NCBI GenBank assembly: GCA_963576725.1
Contig: OY755236.1
Location: 66,265,379 to 66,329,378 of the forward strand
Length of the DNA stretch: 64,000 bases
Source of the DNA: Azorinus chamasolen
Lineage: Eukaryota > Mollusca > Bivalvia > Cardiida > Solecurtidae
Direction: 5' to 3'
In this document: in pieces, positions 15,601 to 27,700 of the stretch
Position numbering within the stretch: the first letter of the stretch is position 1
Layout of the letters: each line of letters starts with the position of its first letter
Translations under genes and position numbers: made by a program
The notes under the pieces: generated by a model
Told to the model about the DNA's origin: nothing
The model's database searches: none
What the model saw: the letters and a program-made list of their open reading frames with translations, nothing else

Positions 15601-18600
15601 GACTGGCTCACTGGTGTCAAAGAAGTCTTTGATATACCAACTCACACCAGCAATAACCCTTTTCCTATTCTGAAACAAAGCAGACCCTGATCAGACAACT
15701 CCTATAGGAACCATCTGATCTGGGTCTACTCTGTTTGTAAATGCGTATACATGTGTTTATGTGAAGGAAAGGGTTAAACTAAGCCCTTGATATACCAACT
15801 CACACCAGCTTGTTTCTAAGCCTTTGATTTACCAACTCACACCAGCTTGTTTCTAAGCCTTTGATTTACCAACTCACACCAGCTTGTTTCTAAGCCTTTG
15901 ATTTACCAACTCACACCAGCTTGTTTCTAAGCCTTTGATTTACCAACTCACACCAGCTTGTTTCTAAGCCTTTGATTTACCAACTCACAACAGCTTGTTT
16001 CTAAGCCTTTGATTTACCAACTCACACCAGCTTGTTTCTAAGCCTTTGATTTACCAACTCACACCAGCTTGTTTCTAAGCCTTTGATTTACCAACTCACA
16101 CCAGCTTGTTTCTAAGCCTTTGATTTACCAACTCACACCCAGCTTTGCACTAAGTGGTAACTAGAGGTATAACTGAAGGAGATTACTACCAGATAATATC
16201 ACAGTGAGCTGTTGAATGAGCTGGTACTATCGACCATTTACTTCATGAATATTCATGGCACCCATTATGAACATTAACTAACTATTTCATACTGTTGGAT
16301 AAAACATGTGAATACATAGCTGTGCGAAATAGTAAAGCATTAGATCTGAGATATTCTGTAAGCAAACAGAGCAGATCCTGATCCGATGGCTCCTACAGGA
16401 GCTGTCTAATCTGGGTCTACTCTGTTTGCAAAAGTTATCTCTATGGAGTTTGGGGTTAACAACTAAATGAAGAACAGGCCCGAGGTTACAAGATTTAAAA
16501 TGAACTAAAGCTCAAGACTCAAACTTTTATCTTCTTATACAACTTGCACAATTGTTTGTGAACACTAAACACTAATAAGTACATGTACTGATAAAGTGTA
16601 ATTATTTAATATGATCATTGGAAGCTTTTAACTGAATTTAGAACACTAAAGGCACCGGCTGTGAAGAAAAATGCTTCCTATCATAAGCAAAGAAAGTAAA
16701 AGAATGCTCTTTCACATTTTCGAGCATTGTGGTAGTCTAAGGTTTGAATTGATTCCCGTCAGTCCTCAAAATGTCACCAATGTACTGTATACAACTTTTT
16801 GCAAACAGAGTAGACCAGGATTGGATGGCTCCTATAGAAGCCGTCTGATCAAGAGTTGATCTGTTTACTTATAGAATTATATAGAAATGATTCTATAGAC
16901 TCTGCCATGGCAATATTGACTGTGTTCACATGCCATTATAAACATTCATCCAATTAATATTCATGATGCCATTATTTCTTAAGTAAATAGTCATTGAGTA
17001 AAGAATTAACATGTGTAACATACCTGTCTCTTGTCTTTGTTTGATGGATCATACAGCACCTTCACAGCAACATCAAACACTGCATGCTCACCCTGAAAAG
17101 ATCAGAACTTCAGCTTTAGTATTCTCAGTAGGATTGAAGTACGAAATGCAAGCATATTAATCAGGAACTAAACAGTCATCAATAGTGTTCAAATGAGCTT
17201 GACAGAGTAGTGCAATTTGAAGAAGAAATACTTTTTTAGGCAAAACAGCAGTAAAGGATATATATAATAATCAATGAATTAATATTCATGGTGTCATTAT
17301 TTACTACATGAATATTCATGAGGTAAAGGTTTAAACACAACATTTACGGAAGTCCTGGAAGATGCGTAAATTAAAACATTTACAAGAATAACTCCTTTAA
17401 TTCTTCACCAAACCCTATGTTGTGACCACTCTTTAGAATCATCTCGAAGAGCAAATGCTCTATTTATCATAATGGTTTCACAGCTACACAATTCTAAACT
17501 TTTCCTTTTCTCTAGTTATGCTCAAAAGGTAGATTCATTCAAGAGGTTGGGTCTAAAAACAGCCTATGAGGGAATGGGTTAAATGTGTATGAAATCAGAA
17601 ACAATCTTATAAATGTACAAAGTTATAAACATAAGTTACTGTAAATTCAATAAACCTCCCCACCTCTTAACCCTGTACTCCTTAAATATTCAGGTAAGAA
17701 ATAATATATGTATAAATACTGAGAGGTGAATTTTTATAATGGCATATGAACAAAACATTTTGGCCATTGCAGTAAGTGTAGAATCAGATCTATATAATTC
17801 CACAAGCAAACAGAACACATCAGATGGTTCAGGTTTGGTGGAAAAATTACAAAACAATTTGAAATAGACTCTTTCCTTCATATAAAAGTGTTTTCATGCA
17901 TTTGCAAACAGAGTACACCCAGATAAGACAACTCCTATGGGGAGCCATCTGCTCAGGGTCTGTTCTGTTTGCTAATGGAATTTGAAAGATCTGTGGCTTT
18001 ACTTTCCAAAATGGCTACAATTTTCCACCTTCTATATTTCAGTATAACTATTTTGTCTATGAATATTCAGTAGGTATTGAAATTTGGACTAAACATAGAA
18101 CAGGGAAAGGGTTAACCCATTACCTCATAGGCTATTTTTAGATACAACCTCTTTGAATAAATCTACCAAAAAGGAGCATTAACTAGAGAAAAGGATTTTT
18201 TTTAGAATTTTGTAGTTTGAAACCATTGCGATAAATAGAGTATTTGCTCCTATAGGGGCAAATGCTCTATTCATCACAATGGTTTCACAAAGTGACTTTT
18301 ACAGTCCTCAAAAGTCGTCAATATGAGGGAAAGTGTTAAATACTCTTCTTATCTACAGCTCTGGGTGAAACAAAAATAATTGTGTGAATGTAAAGTTAGC
18401 ATACCCTTCTAAGCTCGCCTGCCGATACAGTCCCAAACGCACCACGTCCAAGGCTTTCTCCAATCACAAGAGAATCACTAGTGACCACAACTGACTCATC
18501 AAGATCTTGAAACACCTGTGAAAATTGTAAGATATTCAAGTAAAAACTTCTGAATACATTAGCTCTCACACATGTGTACAGACTATGGCATGTGCAGGTA

Positions 18601-21600
18601 AACAGTTTCACCATCTACTTCATGAATATTCATGTAAGAAACAAACAAATTTGCTGGATTGACATCCCCGCCAACAAATGCAGGTCTGATAATATAACTG
18701 AGTTATTGACTAGACAGACAAAAAGTTCAGTTTTTGACAGACAAAGGGCCATAAATGGTTGTCCAAGTTCAATGTGAATGATTCTTGCAGGAATGCATTT
18801 CTTAATGGTAATAAACATGTACACAATAGAAAAACTCCAAACCCTTTCTGAGATATGACTGCAGACGGACAAAAATGTTAAGGATTTAGCAAACAAAGGG
18901 TCATAACTCTGGTGTTCCATGATATCACTTATCATGTAAGTGATATTTGCAGGGCTGCATTTCATTACATTACTAAATATTTGCACAGTTTCATTGACAA
19001 AACTACTAACGTTTTCTCAGATAATGACTCAAGATGGACAAAAAGGTTAAGTTTTTGGCAACAAGGGGCTATAACTCTGGTGCCCCAAGGTCATTGTGAG
19101 TGATACTTGCAGAGCCCCATTTCCTTATGGTTCTAAATATTTACACAAAGTTTCATAGAAAAACTTCAAACAAATTCTCAGTTTCTGAGATATTACTCTG
19201 GGACAGAACGATGGTCAGACAATGTCAAAACAATATCCTTCTGTTTTGGTGAAGGATACTGATATGATGAATATTAATTACCTAAATTAATTTTTATAAT
19301 GGCACAGTAGAGGATTTCAGTCATGGCAGAAATTGTAGAGTAAAGTCTACGTAATTCCATAAGCAAACAATGCAAACCCTGGTCAGGAAGCTCCTACAGA
19401 GCTGTCTGATCTGAGTCTACTTTGCTTGCAAAAGCATCTTTATCAGATAAAAGATTAAATCTTAATCACATGTAAGCATATACAAGGGTTGTTCGATATG
19501 TAATGTGTATTGTGTATTATCTTAAAAGGAACCTACTCAAATAGTCAAATTAAGTTTAAATCCCTTGAAAGTATTCTCCGTGGTTGGAAATACATATCTT
19601 CAGTCTGTGAATCCACTTCCGAAATGCATCACGGTAGGTTGATTTGGGTATACCTCTGAGGCACTGGCTGAGCCAAGAGCTTGTCTAGAGGTATATCGTC
19701 AACCAGATAAGAACTTTTTCAGTTTTGGAAAAAGGGGACTAGATCTGGAGAGTACAGTGGGTGTGGCAAGACGGTTACCTTCTCTGACTTTAGAAATTGC
19801 TTTAAAATTTCAGATGTATGTGCAATAGACAAACATTGAAATCCTTTAACTGAACGTCTTTTCTGGTAATTATTTTTTTAGCTTTTTCACATCACTGCAG
19901 TATCACCAAGTGACACTTTTGCCGTTTGGCACTGCAACTTGTATTAGGCTGGGTCCTAGTAGTGGTTACGTAGCATCCCCCCCTAGACTTTTTTTCATGG
20001 GTACCAAATTGTTCGTTGGGGTCCTCAGAACACATTTTGAGCATGCCCCCAAAAATAAGTTTGTCCCAGCTATGTTTTATTTAACGGTTTCCATGGTAAC
20101 CCGAGGTAATTTTCGAAACTACCTTGGTTCAGAAAATGCGCTATAACTTTGTTTTTAGAAGCAATAGAAGGACAAAACAGGTACCAAAGTAAAGCAGAGA
20201 CATATAGCTTGAATATGATATATTATTTTATTAATATTCATAAATGCATTCTTATGAATATTAATGAGGAAGTAAAAAATGTGATTTTTTTAGAAAAAGC
20301 GGGGGTTTGTTGTTTAGTCTGAGAGGCTTATTAATGCACAGAAATTATTGAATTTAGGTTTAAGTTGTTTGTTGGAGTCCTCAGAACACATTATGAGTAT
20401 TTCCCCAAATAATTTTGTCCCATCTATGTTTTATTGAAAGGTTTCCATGGTAACCCGAGGTAAATTCCGAAACATCCTTGGTTCAGAAAATGCGTAATAA
20501 CTTTGCTTTTAGAGGTAATAGAAGGACAAAACAAGTACCAAAGTAAAGCAGAGACATATAGCTTGAATATGGTATATGATTTAATTAATACTCATAAATG
20601 CATTCTTATGAATATTCACGAGAATGTAAAAAAATGCGTTTTTTAGAAAATTTAGCTTATTGTTTAGTCTGATAGGCTTATTAATGCACACAAATTATTG
20701 AATTCAGATTTAAATTGTTTGTTTGGGTCATCAGAACACATTTTGAGCATTCCCCCAAAGTAATTTTGTCCCATCTATGTTTTATTGAACGGTTTCCATA
20801 GTAACGCGAGGAGGTAAATTTCGAAACATCATTGGTTCAGAAAATGCATAATATTTTTGCTTTTAGAGGCAATAGAAGGACAAAACAAACACCAAAGTAA
20901 AGCAGAGACATATATCTTGATTATGATATATAATTGTAACAATATTCATATATGATTGCTTATGAATATTAATGAGGAAGTATCAAAATCCGCTTTTTTA
21001 GAAAAATGAGTTTTTTGTTTAGTCTTAGAGGCCTATTAATGCACAAAAAGTATTGAATTCAGATTTAAATTGTTCGTTGGGGTCCGCAGAACACCACTTG
21101 AGCATTCCCCAAAATAATTGTGTCCAAGCTGTGTTTTTAACGGTTTCCATGGTAACCCGAGGTAAATTTCGAAACATTCATGGTTAAACAAATGCGTCAT
21201 AACTTTGCTTTTAGAGGCGAAAGAAGGACAAAACCTGAATAAAGCAAAGACATATAACTTGAATATGATATGTAATTTAACTAATTTTCATAAATGTATT
21301 CTTATGAATATTAATGAGGAAGTAAAACAATCCGATTTTTGTTTAGAAAAAAGGAGTTTATTGTTTAGTCTGAGATGCCTATTAATAAACAAGAGTTATT
21401 GAATTCATGTTTGAATGTTTTCATGTGAAGGAAAATAAACCATCTTTGTTTCAGGTAATATTTCAATAAAGCATGCGTATTTCAGCTTATTTGCATATAA
21501 TGTACGTATATGAATAAGCAATTTTCTATGAGCATTGTATTTAGTATTATTTTGAGTATACGGTAAAATCTCGATTATTCGAATTTTCTTTATAGAAGCA

Positions 21601-21652
21601 TTAAGACCCTTTTAGGCAGGTGACTTCTTAATGCATGGTGAAAGATTGAGAG

Positions 21653-21705
<53 letters not shown>

Positions 21706-24700
21706 GCTAATGCCCGCCCCTGGGGCTGTCGGAAACAAGTGAGGGGATCTGATAAAACATCCCAGGTCGATTTTCATTTGAAACCGGAGGCCTAAGAGAT
21801 ACCCAGGGAACCCTTGTCCGTAAGAGTTTAGCGGACATAATCCACCCAGTTGCCGGGCTGGCACAAAAATCTTCGTCCAGGTCAGGCAAACGGGAAAGAA
21901 GTCCCGTGGAAGGAGAAAGAGACTCCCTAGACTTAATTAGGTTAGGGAGGTTCACTTTTTTGACTGACACTAGCACGGAAGAGGATAGAGGACCCCTGTG
22001 AATAGGATTCAGGGGTCTAGGGCAGACAGAGGGTGGGATGATTCTAAAACAATCTTCACACGCATTCTCAATAGAAATTATTGATGTTCAGAATCATCTA
22101 AAGAAAAAGATGACTAAGTCCCGTCTAAATCTGAGTGAGAGGCTTCCACAAAGTCTGATTCCCTTAAAAAATAGGACCATCCCTAGGAGCTATAATGGAC
22201 AAAGTGTCTTCCTGCTCTCCCTCAGAATCCGCCCTGGTGAACACCATGGATGGCAGCACCCGGGAAGAGTGGGACCCGCCACAGACATAGAAGTGTGTAC
22301 TGTGGGTTCACGTGAGAGCTATTCTCCCTCTAGGTGAAGCTTGCTGGTTCCCAGAATGAGTGTCGGCTATCGAGAGCGACCAGCCGGCAAATCTGAGGAG
22401 GCTGAGCGATGTCTTCGCATAGAAGAGTAATGGTAAGACCTCGATCTGCGATGAGAGTGGTGCGAGTGCCGGTTACCATTAAAAGAATAAGAAGGTTTTT
22501 ACGCCTCCTACGGGGTGGATGGGATGGGGGCTGGGGAGTCCGAGGTGTACTCAGAAGATGAAGAGTAATTGCAGGGTCTAGACGACCAAGAACGTCTAGA
22601 CATAGCCAGAGCAGCTTCCTGTTGACTTTCACCACTGTAATGCGGTGTAGAGACAGAATGCCCAGTAGAAAAGATTGGACTGGTAGATTTACCGGTCCAC
22701 TTCGGTATCCTGGTCCAAAGGACCAGACCGGGCCACCGGAGGACCGTTGGAGAGCAAACTTAGGACACCGGGCCAAAGAATACACAGTGACATCTTTGGG
22801 CGGGGACTCGGTAGACCGGTCTGCTGGTGATGTCATGAAACGGAAGCACTAACGCCAGGACACCGGGGACCGGTGACGGATTACTGGGCTTAGTTTCAGC
22901 GGGACCAGGCAAAACTCTTCACACAACAAGCGGACCTGGAGACCTGGCAACAATAATACCTGGGACCAGAACAAAGGGTACCATTCAAGTGGTAAACGGG
23001 GAACCCGCGCCCGGGCCAGCAGTTGGGTGCCGATCTGCAACTAACAACTGGGGAATCGACTGCACCACAGGGGCTGTTGACGAAAGAGATTTTTAAAGAA
23101 GAAGCAGGCTTCTTCTGAGCTTTAGAGGACAGTGATTTGTCTGTTGCAAGGGAGTCGCTAACCAAAAAGAAGAATACTTCTTCCGTCGGGCAGCAAGCTC
23201 CCACGTCTCCCCTGTCCAGAGGGATGAAACTGGACAGGGAGCTGACGCGGAGCATCCGCTTAATGAGTTGTCCAGCCTGTTGCGAAATGCTCGCAAGAAG
23301 CCTTGCATTGCTCTGGCATGCTGTGGTAAATAATCAAGCAAATGCATGACATCGCGAGTAAGTTAGAAGTCACGCAATACTAATATGGGTAAACATAAGC
23401 TGATGATTATAGTCGAGATGCTATATATTTTCTATTGCATTGCAAAACACCCATAACAGTTATTCTTCATAAAACATGCATGAGGCTCAATTCCTCTTCT
23501 GTAATTTCTTACAAGAAATGTGTTGTTCACATACATGTATATTGCAATATAATAGAAAAACTTACTTTCCTACAACAGTTTACATTCTCATTAATATTCA
23601 TGATTTTGAAATAATATTCATTATCTACATATTTATATACATGAACATCAATATTGCTGTTTCAGTCAGTATCAAGCTCTATACTGGTTAACTAAAATAA
23701 TCTCAGATAAAAAGAACAGCTCATTCAAGTGTGTTTATTTTACATCTCATTAATATTCATAAATATGCATTAATATTCAAGAACCCAAAGTAATGACTCT
23801 CTGCTCTTGTCAATGTTTGTTGTTCTGGTATTTTACGTAAAATAAATAATAGAAAAGATAGTACACTCGAAACAATGCTAAATATAGGGCTTACATGTAT
23901 GTTAAATTGCTTATTCATTTATGCAAGTTATATGCAAATTAGCTTAAATATACATGTTTTAGAAATATTACATGAACCAAAGATGTTTTCCTTTATTTGT
24001 ATGTTGATATTAAAACATTTAAATCTGAATTCAATAACTATTTGTATATTATTAGGCCTCTAAAAACAAACTCGTCAAACTAAAAACGCATTTTTTACTT
24101 CCCCATTAATATTCATAAGAATGCATTATAAGAATGCATTATATGTATTAATAGAATTACATATCGTATTCAAGCTGCTATATGTCTCTACTTTACGTTG
24201 GCTCTTGTTTTGTCCTTCTATTGTCTCTAAAAGCAACGTTATGAAGCATTTTCTTAACCAAGATAGTTTCGAAATTTACCTCGGGTTACCACGGAAACCG
24301 TTTAATAAAACATAGCTGGGGCACAATTATTTTGGGAGAATGCTCAAAAAGTGTTCTGATGACCCCAACGAACAATTTAAACCTGAATTCAATAATTTTT
24401 GTGCATTAATATGCCTCTAAGACTAAACAAAAAACTAATTTTTCTAAAAAAGCGGATTTTTATACTTCCTCATTAATATTCATAAGCAATCATATATGAA
24501 TATTATTAAAATTATATATCATAATCAAGATATATGTCTCTGCTTTACTTTGGTTTTTGTTTTGTCCTTCTATTGCCTCTAAAAGCAAAGTTATTATGCA
24601 TTTCCTGAACCAATGATGTTTCGAAATTTACCTCCTCGCGTTACCATGGAAACCGTTCAATAAAACATAAATGGGACAAAATTACTTTGGGCGAAAGCTC

Positions 24701-27700
24701 AATATGTGTTCTGATGACCCAAACAAACAATTTAAACCTGAATTCAATAATTTGTGTGCATTAATAAGCCTATCAGACTAAACAACAAGCTACATTTTCT
24801 AAAAAACGCATTTTTTTACATTCTCATGAATATTCATAAAAATGCATTTATGAGTATAAATTAAATCATATACCATATTCAAGCTATATGTCTCTGCTTT
24901 ACTTTGTTACTTGTTTTGTCCTTCTATTACCTCTAAAAGCAAAGTTATTACGCATTTTCTGAACCAAGGATGTTTCGGAATTTACCTCGGGTTACCATGG
25001 AAACCTTTTAATAAAACATAGATGGGACGAAATTATTTGGGGAAATACTCATACTGTGTTCTGAGGACTCCAATGAACAACTTAAACCTAAATTCACATT
25101 TTTTACTTCCTCATTAATATTCATAAGAATGCATTTATGAATATTAATAAAATCATATATCATATTCAAGCTATATGTCTCTGCTTTACTTTGGTATTTG
25201 TTTTGTCCTTCTATTGCTTCTAAAAACAAAGTTATGGCGCATTTTCTGAACCAAGGTAGTTTCGAAAATTACCTCGGGTTACCATAGAAACCGTTAAATA
25301 AAACATAGCTGGGACAAACTTATTTTTTGGGGCATGCTCAAAATGTGTTCTGAGGACCCCAACGAACAATTTGGTACCCATGAAAAAAAGTCTAGGGGGG
25401 GGATGCTACGGTAACCACTACTAGGACCCAGCCTATATGGCTATACTGTCACATGAGAAGAATATAGCATACAGGACATTCTTTGTGCTCATTGTCATTG
25501 GTTATAAAAGTATAAAATCAATTGTCAATGGTTGTACGAGCATAAATTTATTGCCAGTTATTGTTAGAGTATATATCAATTGCAATCAGTTGTAACAGGT
25601 ATAAATCTATTGCAAAGAGTTCAAGAGTTGTAAGAGACTGTGTTGAAATAAACTGCTACTGATTGTATGAATATGAATCAATTGCCATTGGTTGTACTAC
25701 ATATGTTTATAAATCAATTGTCATCAGTTGAAAGTGTATAAATCAATTACCACTGGTTGTAAGTGTATAAATTATTATGCATAAAAATTACTTTGAGATA
25801 ACAGAAATTCAAGTCATCTGATTTCTTATCTGGACAGTTTCTGAAGTTCACAGTTTAATGTGGGACTAAAGTAATGCTTTTTAAGCTCTTGTAGGAGCTT
25901 TCAGAATTACTTTTGACCTGCATTAAGCTGTCACAGGTGTTTCTAGATATGTGTAGTGATACATTTTAGAACAATTCTGTATTGTATATTTTGGAAGGAC
26001 CGAACTATAATTTCGAGTTATCCTGAAGTTCGAGTTATCTGAGTTTGAGATATCGAAGTTTAACTGTATATTTATGATATAATGTACTTTAAAATGATCA
26101 GAAATTGAAGTCACATAGTATATAGATATGTAACTAAATAATTGGATTTTATTAGTTACTTACAGCATCTGGTGCAACATGAAGAAATCTCGTCACACCA
26201 TCTTCACCAGGCATGCAAATTGGTGACACCGAGTTATGGACTTTACAAATCTCATCCACACAGTGTAGAACATTCTGAATACATCTTTCCACTAGGAATG
26301 TACACATTACTCTTTCTCCACTGTCTGTATCTTGCTGCTCAAATGACATGCCGTCATTAACAGAACTACCTATGAATGGATCTGCATCATTATTCCTGGT
26401 TCCTGGAGTAACAAATGCCCAGGCATTTTTTGAATTTTCCTGATACCTGATTTCAGCCTGAAGACACATAGGGCACGGTATAACACGGGTAATCAGGTAC
26501 CGACCCACACAACTCTGTAAAAATCTTGATTCACCCAGCTCTGGGAACCAATCTTGAAGCAGGCTGTCAATATGTTCTACAACCTTGGCCAAAATACTTG
26601 CTTGAGCTTTTTCTTCATGATGCACATGCTTGGAATCAATTGACTGAAAACTTTGTGAAGAAAACATATCCTGAAAGCCAAAGTTGAACACAAGTTTGTC
26701 GGCTTTAAAGGAAATTTCCAGGATAGAGCTGTCTTGTATGTCTAAATCACACCAAGAATCCTCAGAGAAGACCTGCATCTTTAGCCCATCTATATTGTAA
26801 TTGCACATACCTTGAGCATACACTGAGGAGCTCTTTACTTCCTTCACTTGCATGATCACATTCCCAAAGTTAACAAGCTCTAAACCAGTCTGCCAGCAAC
26901 GCCACGTGGGCTTGGCTCTTTGAATATCAGCACACTTGTCGTAAATATCCTGAGGGATGGGGTACATTTTCTCAAAGGCATCACTAAATGTTTCATCTGC
27001 TAATATTCTAGTAATAAGCCTGGGCCAGAAGCCACTTGGAAAGTAGGTGAGAAGGTAAAGTCTTGTATTGGAGAAGGTTGGATTATTTACAGACTCTGTG
27101 CACAACAAATACATCCCACCACTGTTTCCACATCCTGGCAGCATTGAAAAACCAAGACTGGCAGCATCAGTTGGGGAACCATTCACACCTTTGCGTTTCA
27201 GCAAGATCTGAAAAAATACAGAGGATATATAGCTTGTAGCAAGTAAAGTCAGATTTTAGAGTGAAAATATTTTTAGTTTTATGTTCACTTTTCTTAACCC
27301 ATTCCCTGATATCGAAGACTTTTGATGACTCTGTAAAAGTCACTTTGTGAAACCATTGTGATAAATAGAGCATTTGCTCCTATAGGAGCAAATGCTCTAT
27401 TTATCACAATGGTTTTAAACTACAAAATTCTAAAATTTTCCTTTTCTCTAGTTAATGCTCCTTTTCGGTAGATTTATTCAGAGGTTGTATCTAAAAATAG
27501 CCTATGAGGTAATGGGTTAATTATTAACCCTTTCTATACTGAGTTTTCAAAGTGGAATGGACCATCATTGTATAATGATAAGAGTCCACTCAGTACGTAG
27601 GGTATACTTTGTAAGAGGATTTCAAATGACAAACAGTGCAGACCCTAACCAGAGGGTTCCTCTAGGAGCTCTCTGATCTAGGTCTGCACTGTTTGCAAAT

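Larger units (their letters stand above)
19945..25435. mobile_element. 5.5-kb foldback transposon with 1.6-kb inverted arms
   Basis: Ends TAGGCTGGGTCCTAGTAGTG and its inverse are flanked by TAT on both sides (19942-19944, 25436-25438), a candidate 3-bp target duplication; a TA duplication with ends starting GGCTGG also fits. The left arm (19945 to about 21530) and right arm (about 23885 to 25435) are inverted copies. Each arm contains about four tandem units of roughly 355 bp carrying 'TTTCCATGGTAACCCGAGG' and 'AGAAGGACAAAAC'. The loop holds a pogo-like MITE remnant (about 21560-21640), a GA microsatellite and the GC-rich relic. It occupies most of the intron between exons 15 and 16. Confidence 0.85.

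Noticed and set aside
15646..15669. 24-nt mini-exon (NRKRVIAG) between kinase exons 17 and 18, with TTTCAG and GTGAGT and phase 0
   Set aside because: The acceptor and most of the codons come from the end of a family B MITE, the kinase fold needs nothing there, and exons 17 and 18 already join in phase. Only transcript reads could revive it.
15776..16462. Possible CRISPR-like array (also 36152-36462)
   Set aside because: Direct tandem units without unique spacers, in an animal intron; ordinary minisatellites.
22330..22836. 168-codon open reading in the GC-rich segment
   Set aside because: Its composition is that of a shifted frame; the Ser/Arg-rich reading in another frame looks more protein-like. 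I annotated the region as a relic, not a gene.
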